A DNA stretch of 6,382 bases from Peptococcaceae bacterium UBA7185 (GTDB lineage Bacteria; Bacillota; Peptococcia; Peptococcales; Peptococcaceae), in contig DKVF01000011.1 of assembly GCA_002491065.1 (NCBI GenBank), positions 1 to 6,382 of the forward strand, written 5' to 3'. Position 1 is the first letter of the stretch. Each line of letters starts with the position of its first letter. Shown in pieces: positions 1 to 6,382 of this stretch. The notes under the pieces were generated by a model. That model was not told the DNA's origin and ran no database searches. It worked only from the letters and a program-made list of their open reading frames with translations. A program made the position numbers and the translations under genes.

Positions 1-7
1 AATGTAG

Positions 8-13
8 TATAAT
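8..13 (+). promoter_or_regulatory. Probable -10 box of the pyc promoter (TATAAT)
   Basis: A perfect TATAAT hexamer lies 58 bases before the pyc start codon. Transcription would begin around base 20 and give a leader of about 50 nt. The matching -35 box would fall upstream of the window, so the promoter cannot be confirmed here. The surrounding DNA is very AT-rich, so a chance match is possible. Confidence 0.45.
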
Positions 14-25
14 CTTAATAATATG

Positions 26-49
26 TGACATAATTCAACGATTATGACA
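26..49. promoter_or_regulatory. Imperfect inverted repeat in the pyc leader, possible operator
   Basis: The arms TGACATAAT (26-34) and ATTATGACA (41-49) are complementary except for one A/A mismatch and are separated by 6 bases. The dyad lies between the putative transcription start and the Shine-Dalgarno, where a bound repressor could block transcription or initiation. The overlapping stretch 24-39 reads TGTGA-N6-TCAAC, which partly resembles a CRP/FNR-type half-palindrome, but the second half is imperfect. I do not assign a regulator. In AT-rich DNA such dyads can be accidental. Confidence 0.25.
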
Positions 50-71
50 ATAAATTTAGGAGGTACCAAGA

Positions 72-3000
72 ATGCAAAAATTTAAACGTGTATTGGTAGC
101 AAACCGTGGTGAAATTGCCATTCGCGTATTCCGTGCCTGTCGGGAACTGGGAATCCGCAGTGTTGCAATTTATTCTGAAGAAGACAAAAATTCTCTGTTC
201 AGAACACTGGCCGATGAATCTTACCAGATTGGGAAGGGCAAATCACCAGTGGATGCTTATCTGAGTATTGGCGAAATCATTGAACTGGCGAAAGCGAAAG
301 CAGTTGACGCAATCCATCCAGGTTATGGTTTCTTATCTGAAAATGCCGAATTCGCCAAGCAGTGTGAAGAAGCCGGCATTGCGTTCATTGGGCCTACTCA
401 TGAGATGATGAACGCACTGGGCGATAAAATCCAGTCCAAAATTGTGGCCACCAGTGTTGGTGTGCCAACCATTCCGGGTGTAGAAAAAGCAGCCGAAAAT
501 GAAGAAGAAGTACAGGAATACGCAAAGGTTTGCGGCTATCCGCTGATTTTAAAAGCATCTGCCGGCGGCGGCGGGCGCGGTATGCGGATTGTGCGGGAAG
601 AGAAAGACCTGCTGCAGGAATATAGAAGCGCCAAGAGCGAAGCCAAAAAAGCTTTTGGGATTGACACAGTTTTCGTTGAAAAATATATTGAAAATCCGAA
701 ACACATTGAAGTACAGGTATTAGGTGATAAACACGGCAATTTGGTGCATTTGTTTGAACGTGACTGCTCCATTCAGCGTCGTCATCAGAAAGTAATCGAA
801 TTTGGTCCTGCATTGTGCTTGACCGAAGAACAGCGTCAGGCTATCTGCAGCGACGCTTTGAAAATTGCCGGTTCTGTACATTATCGCGGTGCTGGTACCG
901 TTGAATTCCTGGTAGATGCCAGCGGTCAGCATTATTTCATTGAAATGAATCCTCGTATTCAGGTAGAACATACCGTTTCTGAAATGATTACCGGCGTGGA
1001 TATTGTGCAGGCACAGATTTTAGTGGCAGAAGGCTATCCGCTGAACTCCGACGAGATTAATATCAAATCCCAAGATGACATCAAGGCCAACGGCTATGCC
1101 ATTCAATGCCGTATTACCACTGAGGATCCGGCCAACAACTTTGCACCGGATACAGGGATTATCGACGTTTATCGCTCCAGCTCCGGCAACGGGATTCGTC
1201 TGGACGGCGGCAACGCGTTCACCGGTTCGGTGATCAGTCCTTACTATGACAGCCTGCTGGTAAAAGTAATTGCACACAGCAGAACCTTCAATGACACCGT
1301 AAACAAAGCGCTGCGCGCTTTAAAAGAAACCAATATCAAAGGTGTAAAAACCAATATAGGTTTCATTATGAACGTATTGAATCATGAAGATTTCCGCAAC
1401 GGCAACTGCGATACCAATTTCATTGCCAAGACACCGGAACTATTCACCGCCAATAAAAAAGGCGATAAAGAACTGAAATTATTGAAATTCCTGGGCGAAA
1501 AAGTTGTCAATGAGACAAAAGGTGTAAAACCAAAATTCGACGTACCTCGTGTACCGACCGATTATACTGTGCCTGCTGATCTGAGCGGCACTAAACAGTA
1601 TCTGGATGCTTATGGTCCGGAAAAACTGGCTAAATGGGTATTGGATCAGAAACGTTTGCTCTTGACAGATACCACCTTCCGTGATGCCCATCAGTCTTTG
1701 ATGGCTACCCGTGTGCGTACCAGAGATATGAACCTGATTGCCGACGCGACCTCTGTCATCGAAAAAGATGCATTCTCACTGGAAATGTGGGGCGGCGCTA
1801 CCTTTGACGTTGCTTATCGGTTCCTGAAAGAATCTCCGTGGGAAAGACTGGATCTGCTGCGGCAGAAAATTCCAAATGTATTGTTCCAGATGTTGCTGCG
1901 CGGTGCCAATGCTGTTGGATACAAAAACTATCCGGACAATGTAATTCGCGCCTTCGTAAAAGAATCTGCCGATGCCGGGATTGACGTGTTCCGTATCTTT
2001 GACTCCTTGAACTGGCTGAAGGGCATGGAAGTTGCCATTGACGAAACTCTGAAACAGAACAAGGTTTGCGAAGCTTGCCTGTGCTACACCGGCGACATCA
2101 TGGATGCAAGCCGTGACAAATATACATTACAGTACTATGTAAAAATGGCAAAAGAACTGGAAAAAGCCGGTACCCATATCCTGGGCATTAAAGATATGTC
2201 CGGTCTGTTGAAACCGGCTGCTGCCAGAAAACTGGTAAGCACACTGAAACAGGAAATCGGTATTCCAATTCATCTGCATACTCATGATACCACCGGTAAC
2301 GGCGTAGCAACTGTTTTGGCTGCTTCCGAAGCCGGCGTGGATATTGCAGACTGTGCCATCAACGCAATGGCCGGCTTGACCAGCCAGCCGGCATTGAACT
2401 CCATTGTGGCTGCGCTGGAACATACCGACCGCGAGACCGGTATGTCTGTAGACGATTTGCAGAAGGTATCCGATTACTGGTCTGCTGTACGTCCTGTATA
2501 TGGCGGATTTGAATCTGGCTTGAAGGCGACCAATGCAGAAATTTATAAGTATGAAATTCCTGGCGGTCAGTATTCCAACCTGAAAGCTCAGGTAGAAAGC
2601 TTTGGCCTAGGCCATAGATTTGACGATGTGAAGAAAATGTACCGCGATGTCAACATGATGCTGGGTGATATTGTAAAAGTTACACCATCTTCTAAAGTGG
2701 TGGGCGACTTGACCATCTTCATGATTCAGAATGACTTGACACCGGAAAATATTTATGAAAAAGCCAAGAGCATGGACTTCCCAGACTCTGTAGTGACCTA
2801 TTTTGAAGGCATGATGGGTCAGCCGGAAGGCGGCTTCCCGGAAAAACTGCAGCAGCTGGTACTGAAAGGCAAAGAACCTATCACCTGCCGTCCTGGCGAA
2901 CTGCTGCCGGCTGAAGATTTTGCCGAAATCAAAAAACATCTGGATGAAGAATTCGGCATCGATGCAGATATGAAGCAGGTAATGAGCTACTGCATGTATC

Positions 3001-3503
3001 CAAAAGTATACGAAGATTATCTGGAAGCAAAACTGGATAACGGTGAATTTGTACACATGGGCAGCGACGTGTTCTTCCATGGCATTACCGAAGGGGAAAC
3101 CTGTGAAATCGCTCTGAGCGAAGGTAAAATTTTGGTAACCAAGCTGGTAGAGATCCGCAAGCCGGATATGGAAGGCTTCCGCGAATTAATTTTTGAAGTA
3201 AACGGTAACAGAAGAACCGTTAAGATTTTGGATAAAGCCGCAAAATCGGTAGCCACTGTTGCATCTACCGTGATGGCGGACGAAGGCAATCCAAACGAAG
3301 TCGGCGCCAACATCCCCGGCACCTTGATCAAGCTCTTGGTGAAGGAAGGCGACGAAGTAAAAGAAAATGAACCAATCGCTGTACTGGAAGCTATGAAGAT
3401 GGAAACCAACGTATTGGCTACGGCAACGGGCAAGATTGGCAAAATCAATGTAAAAGAAGGTCAGCAGGTAGTGGCTGGCGAATTGATTGCAACTATTGAA
3501 TAA
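72..3503 (+). CDS. pyc: Pyruvate carboxylase, complete single-chain biotin enzyme
   Basis: This cytoplasmic anaplerotic enzyme makes oxaloacetate from pyruvate, bicarbonate and ATP; the family works as a tetramer, often activated by acetyl-CoA. At 1143 residues it has normal full length. Residues 1-450 are the biotin carboxylase: N-terminal fold with HPGYGFLSENAEFA at 82-95, ATP-grasp with KASAGGGGRGM at 161-171, and active-site residues K119, K161, H211, E278, E291, N293, R295, Q297, E299 and R347. Residues about 528-800 are the carboxyltransferase barrel: TDTTFRDAHQ at 532-541, metal ligands D538, H736 and H738, the lysine expected to be carbamylated K707, pyruvate-binding R610 and proton-relay T871. 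The C-terminal biotinyl domain carries EAMKMET with biotin acceptor K1109, 34 residues from the end. These roles are placed by matching known family motifs. The ATG has AGGAGGT at 58-64, seven bases upstream, which fixes the start. A terminator follows, so the gene appears monocistronic. A 2-oxoglutarate or oxaloacetate decarboxylase assignment is excluded by the complete BC-CT-BCCP order. Confidence 0.98.
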   Translation: MQKFKRVLVANRGEIAIRVFRACRELGIRSVAIYSEEDKNSLFRTLADESYQIGKGKSPVDAYLSIGEIIELAKAKAVDAIHPGYGFLSENAEFAKQCEEAGIAFIGPTHEMMNALGDKIQSKIVATSVGVPTIPGVEKAAENEEEVQEYAKVCGYPLILKASAGGGGRGMRIVREEKDLLQEYRSAKSEAKKAFGIDTVFVEKYIENPKHIEVQVLGDKHGNLVHLFERDCSIQRRHQKVIEFGPALCLTEEQRQAICSDALKIAGSVHYRGAGTVEFLVDASGQHYFIEMNPRIQVEHTVSEMITGVDIVQAQILVAEGYPLNSDEINIKSQDDIKANGYAIQCRITTEDPANNFAPDTGIIDVYRSSSGNGIRLDGGNAFTGSVISPYYDSLLVKVIAHSRTFNDTVNKALRALKETNIKGVKTNIGFIMNVLNHEDFRNGNCDTNFIAKTPELFTANKKGDKELKLLKFLGEKVVNETKGVKPKFDVPRVPTDYTVPADLSGTKQYLDAYGPEKLAKWVLDQKRLLLTDTTFRDAHQSLMATRVRTRDMNLIADATSVIEKDAFSLEMWGGATFDVAYRFLKESPWERLDLLRQKIPNVLFQMLLRGANAVGYKNYPDNVIRAFVKESADAGIDVFRIFDSLNWLKGMEVAIDETLKQNKVCEACLCYTGDIMDASRDKYTLQYYVKMAKELEKAGTHILGIKDMSGLLKPAAARKLVSTLKQEIGIPIHLHTHDTTGNGVATVLAASEAGVDIADCAINAMAGLTSQPALNSIVAALEHTDRETGMSVDDLQKVSDYWSAVRPVYGGFESGLKATNAEIYKYEIPGGQYSNLKAQVESFGLGHRFDDVKKMYRDVNMMLGDIVKVTPSSKVVGDLTIFMIQNDLTPENIYEKAKSMDFPDSVVTYFEGMMGQPEGGFPEKLQQLVLKGKEPITCRPGELLPAEDFAEIKKHLDEEFGIDADMKQVMSYCMYPKVYEDYLEAKLDNGEFVHMGSDVFFHGITEGETCEIALSEGKILVTKLVEIRKPDMEGFRELIFEVNGNRRTVKILDKAAKSVATVASTVMADEGNPNEVGANIPGTLIKLLVKEGDEVKENEPIAVLEAMKMETNVLATATGKIGKINVKEGQQVVAGELIATIE

Positions 3504-3534
3504 CAGTGTGCAAAAATAAAACAGAATTACAACG

Positions 3535-3570
3535 AAGCGGCTGTTCCCTATGCGGGGCAGTCGCTTTTTT
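3535..3570 (+). terminator. Intrinsic terminator of pyc
   Basis: The arms GCGGCTG (3537-3543) and CAGTCGC (3558-3564) form a 7-bp stem with one G-U pair. It can extend inward through two G-U and two C-G pairs, leaving a six-base loop, and outward by two A-U pairs. Six T residues (3565-3570) follow directly. It lies 31 bases after the pyc stop codon, so it should end that transcript and insulate the downstream region. Confidence 0.92.
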
Positions 3571-3738
3571 CATTTGGAAATACAGCGCGCAATCCTGATG
3601 GTTCAGTTCCATAGAAGGGAAAATCGAGAGGGAAATAGTTTAGCAACAAAGGGCGGCATATTGTTACTTCCAATTTTGTACTGTACCTGATGCGGTAGAA
3701 GGCTGAAATGTAGAAAATTTATAGCGTCTAACGTTCAT

Positions 3739-3753
3739 AAAATACTGTATTTT
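3739..3753. promoter_or_regulatory. Perfect 15-bp palindrome, possible operator over the -35 region
   Basis: AAAATAC and GTATTTT are exact reverse complements around a single central T. The palindrome covers the position where the -35 box should lie, relative to the extended -10 at 3766-3774, which is typical placement for a repressor operator. It is too tightly spaced to form an RNA hairpin, so a protein-binding DNA site is the more sensible reading. The core TACTGTA also occurs in the enterobacterial LexA box, but the arrangement differs and I do not assign LexA. Confidence 0.4.
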
Positions 3754-3774
3754 TTTCTTAAGATATGCTATAAT
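3746..3774 (+). promoter_or_regulatory. Extended -10 promoter (TGCTATAAT)
   Basis: A perfect TATAAT at 3769-3774 is preceded by TGC, giving the extended -10 form TGnTATAAT. At 17-bp spacing the -35 position is TGTATT (3746-3751), a poor match, which the extended -10 can compensate for. Transcription would start near 3781. It points towards the surface protein gene at 4248, the first intact gene downstream, and lies after the pyc terminator, so it is a candidate promoter for that gene with a long leader. It could instead be left over from a decayed gene between them. Confidence 0.55.
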
Positions 3775-3819
3775 ATTCCCGAAAAAATTTGGTATTATTA
3801 TTTTTATAAAAAGTATGAG

Positions 3820-4186
3820 GTGAAGGTAAAAAATATCTACAGAAAAATTTCTCATAAACACGGATATTGGAGGCCGACAGCCGCTATATCCATGAGATGG
3901 GCTATACAGATGACCTGTGCGAAAAATCATACATTTTTGGACACCGAAAATATGTGGTCGGAGCACAAAAAAATACAGCTATACAAACGGAAATCCCATT
4001 TATATAGCTGCGGAATGCTTTGTATGTTGTGCTCTGGTATGAAGATAAAAATGTATGCTTTAGAAGAAAAAGCCTTCGGCCATCTGGCACGAAGCGCAGT
4101 GCGGTCATGATAGGAGTACATGGCTGGGCAAGGTGCAGGATTCTTCCGCGAATAAGATCTGGAATGGGGACTATGTGTCACAATAA
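3820..4186 (+). pseudogene. Possible remnant of an unidentified gene, frames broken
   Basis: Three overlapping pieces look partly protein-like. A GTG-started frame at 3820-4110 gives 96 residues beginning MKVKNIYRKISHKHGYW, with no family I recognise; its GTG sits inside the only Shine-Dalgarno-like stretch (GAGGTGAAGG, 3817-3826), so a real start is doubtful. A second frame, open from 3858 to a TAG at 4005, encodes DSRYIHEMGYTDDLCEKSY and uses codons resembling real genes, but has no ATG near its beginning. A third frame from 4064 to a TAA at 4184 ends in KVQDSSANKIWNGDYVSQ. One reading is a frameshifted, decayed gene driven by the promoter at 3769. The other is plain leader DNA with chance reading frames. 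I recognise no family in any piece and cannot decide between these from sequence alone. Confidence 0.2.
3967..4010 (-). terminator. Terminator-like hairpin plus T-tract on the minus strand
   Basis: Bases 3976-3990 and 3996-4010 form a 15-position inverted repeat (outer arms CAGCTATA and TATAGCTG) with a five-base loop. The two mismatches are C/A on the plus strand and become G-U pairs in minus-strand RNA, so there the stem pairs fully. Reading leftwards on the minus strand, the stem is followed by TA and then seven T residues (complement of 3967-3973). The plus strand has no T-tract after the stem. This favours a minus-strand intrinsic terminator, although the stem is AT-rich and no minus-strand gene is visible to its right. 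Confidence 0.5.
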
Positions 4187-4233
4187 GTCATGAACACCGA
4201 CAAAAGACTGACGATTCTGAAAAAAAGGGACAG

Positions 4234-4240
4234 AAGGGGG
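4234..4240 (+). promoter_or_regulatory. Ribosome binding site of the surface protein gene
   Basis: AAGGGGG lies seven bases before the ATG at 4248 and matches a variant Shine-Dalgarno. The same frame has a TGA stop at 4218-4220 and no start codon between that stop and 4248, so this ATG is the most upstream start possible and the spacing supports it. Confidence 0.7.
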
Positions 4241-4247
4241 ACTAAAT

Positions 4248-6382
4248 ATGTTTTGGAGGACAGAAAATAAAAGAAAAGGAAAGCATAGCAAAAAAAGCAG
4301 AAGACAGCTATGGCGCGGAATTCTGAGCGCGGTATTGTGCGTCGCCTTTCTGGGCACAAATGTAGGAGGCGCTTTCAGCATGGCTGCTGCGGAGACCCTG
4401 TTGGGCGTTGCAGCTGATGCCCAGGAAGATACTGGCGAAGGCTTGTTAAATGTTGACGGCGGACAGGAAACAGAAGATGGGGACAGCAGTGAAAGTCTGG
4501 AAGAACTGCCGCCTGACAGCGGAAGCTGCGTCCATCATCTAGCCCATGACGAAGCCTGCGGCTACACCGAGGAAAACCCCGTGTGCACCTTCGTCTGTGC
4601 CATCTGTGCGGTGCAGCGGCAGATTGATGCGCTTCTTGCCCAAAACGCAGAGGAACCGGACGAGGCAGTCCTGGAGCAAATACGTGCCGCCAAAGAGGCC
4701 TATCAGGCCCTGAGCCCGGAGGAACAGGCACAGATTGTCAATGCCGATGCGCTTTTTGCCATTTTAAAAGAAGAACAGCCGGAGGAGGCAGACCAAACGC
4801 CCAATCCATCCGGGGACAATCTGTGTACCCATCATCCGGCCCATGACGCGGCCTGCGGCTACACCGAGGAAAACCCGGTATGCACCTTCCTCTGCGCCGT
4901 CTGCCCGGTGCAGCAGCAGATTGACGATGTGCTGGCCCGGCTGGAACAGGTAGACCTGGAAACACTGGATGAGGCGGCCACTGCGACGCTCTATGAAGAA
5001 CTCCTTGCCGCCAAGCGGGCCTACGAGGGCTTGGAGCCGGAGCAGCAGGCGCAGATGGACGCGGAAAAGATCGACAAGCTTTTAGCGTTTTTGGAGACCT
5101 TTGCCATCCAGACCCTGGAAACCTCCGAGATGAATATTACCGCCGTCATCCGGACGGAGGGAGCGGCCGATCAGTCTCTGAATGAAAAAAGTGAGTTCTC
5201 TGTGGATTTCTCGAAACAGTTTACCCTGCACATTGTGGTGAAGAGCACGCTGAACCTGCCCAATAAGAAGGTGGAGATCACCGTGCCCGACGGGCTGACC
5301 GTGGTGGAGTACCCCATCCCTGAGCGGGGCGGCATGGCGGAGAGCGTAATGCCTGAAAGCATTGACGAGCTGCACAGTGAGAACAACTACGGCGGCTACC
5401 ACCCCACAAATGGCACCATCACCTACTCCCTCAAAAACACGGCGGAGGAAAACAGCTTCAACATCATCCTGGCCCCGGACACCACCCTTTGGAACAGGAG
5501 CACGGAGCAGGAGCTTCGTGAGAAGCTGACAATCAGAACCTATACCGGTGATATAGGGAATACAGGCAGTCAGAAAACATATCAGACAATCTCCGCCACC
5601 CCCAAGATTACGGGCAAATACAATGATACGCCTGGTGACAACAGAGCTATCCAGACCGGCCCCAGACTGTCCCGGGTTGGCGTCAAGACTGGCGTGCCCA
5701 CAGCGGCGAATCAGCCCTTTGCCCTGCGGCAAATCTGGATAAACCCGGACAAGGACTACATCGATATGCCCCAGTTCTTTAAGAAGCTGGAGATCAAAAT
5801 TGCCCTGCCATACTACACAAAAAATGGCAGCAATATTTATGCGGAATTCGATCACATCACCTGGGATCCTGCGGGACAGTCCACCAGGCCCAACCTGCTG
5901 GATCCGGAAAATCACAAGGAGACGGACGGCAGCTATAAGGACGGCTTTACCTTCACAGAGACGGTAAACAATACCGATCACACCGTCACACTGACATGGA
6001 CAAATCTGTATTTGGAGTACGGGCAAGACTACTTTACCCCTTACTTTAAGTGGACGTCTACTTGTGACGTCACAACTACAGATGCCGTCAAGTGGGGTAG
6101 CGCTTCGATTCTCAACACCGGTAAGAGCGCCCCCGGATGCTACGAGGGTAAGACGCCCAATGCCGACGCTGACTCCGCCTCCGCCTCCGCAGTGGGCGGA
6201 ACGATCACCTGGCAGGATGACAGTACATGGTATCTCTATAATGGTGACTGCTCTACCTTCAGCTTTACGGCCCAAGCAGGAGAGAGCATGAGTGTGAACG
6301 GAAAAGCCAACAATCAGCCAATCTATAATAATTACGCAGGCGATTCCGATATTATCTATTATCTGGGACAGTTCCATGTGGT
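4248..6382 (+). CDS. Large secreted surface/adhesin-like protein with Cys/His modules, N-terminal part
   Basis: This frame stays open for 711 codons and leaves the window without a stop, so the C-terminus and any cell-wall anchor are unseen. Residues 4-23 are very basic (KRKGKHSKKSRR), 24-38 are hydrophobic and small residues follow near AFSMAAA (42-48): a Sec signal peptide with a long n-region, as in Gram-positive surface proteins. Residues 49-92 are acidic and low in complexity. Two Cys/His modules start at C94 and C193, each followed by an Ala/Glu/Gln-rich helical stretch (about 121-175 and 221-285) containing AYQALSPEEQAQ or AYEGLEPEQQAQ. From about 294 onwards the sequence is beta-rich, with segments such as KVEITVPDGLTVVEYP (341-356), as in Ig-like or pilin-like adhesin domains; no domain family is assigned. 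It probably acts outside the cell in attachment or wall structure, which is inference from architecture. Codons are richer in GC endings than in pyc. A lipoprotein is unlikely, as C31 lies within the hydrophobic core without a lipobox. Confidence 0.88.
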   Translation, partial: MFWRTENKRKGKHSKKSRRQLWRGILSAVLCVAFLGTNVGGAFSMAAAETLLGVAADAQEDTGEGLLNVDGGQETEDGDSSESLEELPPDSGSCVHHLAHDEACGYTEENPVCTFVCAICAVQRQIDALLAQNAEEPDEAVLEQIRAAKEAYQALSPEEQAQIVNADALFAILKEEQPEEADQTPNPSGDNLCTHHPAHDAACGYTEENPVCTFLCAVCPVQQQIDDVLARLEQVDLETLDEAATATLYEELLAAKRAYEGLEPEQQAQMDAEKIDKLLAFLETFAIQTLETSEMNITAVIRTEGAADQSLNEKSEFSVDFSKQFTLHIVVKSTLNLPNKKVEITVPDGLTVVEYPIPERGGMAESVMPESIDELHSENNYGGYHPTNGTITYSLKNTAEENSFNIILAPDTTLWNRSTEQELREKLTIRTYTGDIGNTGSQKTYQTISATPKITGKYNDTPGDNRAIQTGPRLSRVGVKTGVPTAANQPFALRQIWINPDKDYIDMPQFFKKLEIKIALPYYTKNGSNIYAEFDHITWDPAGQSTRPNLLDPENHKETDGSYKDGFTFTETVNNTDHTVTLTWTNLYLEYGQDYFTPYFKWTSTCDVTTTDAVKWGSASILNTGKSAPGCYEGKTPNADADSASASAVGGTITWQDDSTWYLYNGDCSTFSFTAQAGESMSVNGKANNQPIYNNYAGDSDIIYYLGQFHV
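4527..4640 (+). repeat. Cys/His module, copy 1 (residues 94-131)
   Basis: The module runs C94-V-HH-LAHDEA-C104-GYTEENPV-C113-TFV-C117-AI-C120 followed by AVQRQIDALLA. Cysteines fall at offsets 0, 10, 19, 23 and 26, with three histidines near the first. This could bind a metal such as zinc or form disulfides after export; neither can be told from sequence. The paired copy starts 297 bases downstream with the same spacing. Similar CxHH...CGY segments are familiar to me from large Bacillota surface proteins, but I cannot name a family. Confidence 0.8.
4824..4937 (+). repeat. Cys/His module, copy 2 (residues 193-230)
   Basis: The second copy reads C193-T-HH-PAHDAA-C203-GYTEENPV-C212-TFL-C216-AV-C219 followed by PVQQQIDDVLA, with all cysteine and histidine spacings identical to copy 1. 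The stretch coding CGYTEENPVCTF is almost unchanged at DNA level, with differences only in synonymous third positions, so the copies come from an internal duplication. The helical stretch after copy 2 is about eight residues longer than after copy 1, so the full units have diverged in length. Confidence 0.8.

Larger units (their letters stand above)
3571..4247. other. 677-base interval without a convincing intact gene
   Basis: From 3571 to about 3735 I see no feature: only very short reading frames and weak hairpins such as ATGG/CCAT near 3598-3613. From 3736 to 3835 the DNA is strongly AT-rich and carries a promoter, a 15-bp palindrome and a 12-bp palindrome TTTTTATAAAAA (3801-3812). From 3820 to 4186 there are coding-like peptides in different frames and a minus-strand terminator-like hairpin. 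From 4187 to 4247 is the immediate leader of the surface protein gene. If the 3769 promoter serves that gene, much of this interval is a leader of roughly 465 nt. No known riboswitch core was recognised. Confidence 0.6.

Noticed and set aside
2607..3080. Minus-strand frame of 157 codons, and several smaller ones within pyc
   Set aside because: All are antisense to the fully conserved pyruvate carboxylase and have His/Phe/Gln-rich, shadow-like composition.
3739..3753. LexA (SOS) box
   Set aside because: The TACTGTA core matches only half of the enterobacterial box. The site is a shorter, different palindrome, and Bacillota usually use another SOS motif.
3664..3966. Minus-strand frame of 100 codons downstream of pyc
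   Set aside because: No ribosome site or recognisable motif was seen. It overlaps the AT-rich promoter region, and it begins right beside the minus-strand terminator-like hairpin's T-tract.
4070..4080. Short GCC-TTC-GGC hairpin as a terminator or attenuator
   Set aside because: It has only three base pairs with a three-base loop and no T-tract downstream on the plus strand, which is too weak to call.
4326..4341. Possible lipobox at C31 of the surface protein
   Set aside because: The residues before the cysteine are AVL. The -1 position is Leu instead of Gly/Ala/Ser, and C31 lies inside the hydrophobic core, so a lipoprotein signal is not supported.
4375..4965. Minus-strand frames of 118 and 75 codons with similar repeated peptides
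   Set aside because: Their similarity to each other is the reverse-strand reflection of the duplicated Cys/His modules of the plus-strand gene.
6064..6291. Plus-strand frame of 75 codons inside the surface protein gene
   Set aside because: It is out of frame within a continuous open frame, has a low-complexity Pro-rich composition and lacks a ribosome site.
5082..6377. Long minus-strand open frame of 431 codons
   Set aside because: It lies entirely antisense to the surface protein frame, whose signal peptide, ribosome site and domain repeats are convincing. The antisense peptide shows no recognisable motif, and GC-rich third positions on the coding strand tend to remove antisense stops.

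Overview
The window looks like chromosomal DNA of an anaerobic, probably Gram-positive-related bacterium of the Bacillota. A Clostridia or Negativicutes gut species is a guess from the protein flavour, not something the sequence proves. The evidence is strong AGGAGG-type ribosome sites, TATAAT-type promoters, a U-tailed intrinsic terminator, a single-chain pyruvate carboxylase of the kind common in Bacillota, and a large secreted surface protein with Cys/His-rich modules.

Layout. Bases 1-71 are the leader of the first gene, with a TATAAT box at the very edge, an imperfect dyad and a strong Shine-Dalgarno. Bases 72-3503 encode a complete pyruvate carboxylase (pyc, 1143 residues) with every catalytic residue I could place intact. 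A clear intrinsic terminator at 3535-3570 closes it as a single-gene unit. Bases 3571-4247 contain no convincing intact gene. They hold an AT-rich stretch with an extended -10 promoter whose -35 region lies inside a perfect 15-bp palindrome, then coding-like peptide fragments scattered over three frames (perhaps a decayed gene), and a hairpin plus T-tract that would work as a terminator only on the minus strand. From 4248 to the window edge runs an open reading frame of 711 codons with no stop. It is the N-terminal part of a large exported surface or adhesin-like protein, with a signal peptide, an acidic linker, two Cys/His modules each followed by a helical segment, and then a beta-rich region.

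The two genes show no functional link. Pyc is central anaplerotic metabolism (pyruvate to oxaloacetate). The surface protein uses visibly more GC-ending codons (ACC, GCC, CCC, CTG) and looks like an accessory cargo gene next to a core gene, with the 3571-4247 interval as the boundary. I see no rRNA, tRNA, CRISPR array, recognisable insertion sequence or defence/toxin system. I did not find a clearly new system. The items most worth checking are the paired Cys/His modules, the palindrome-covered promoter and the orphan minus-strand terminator.
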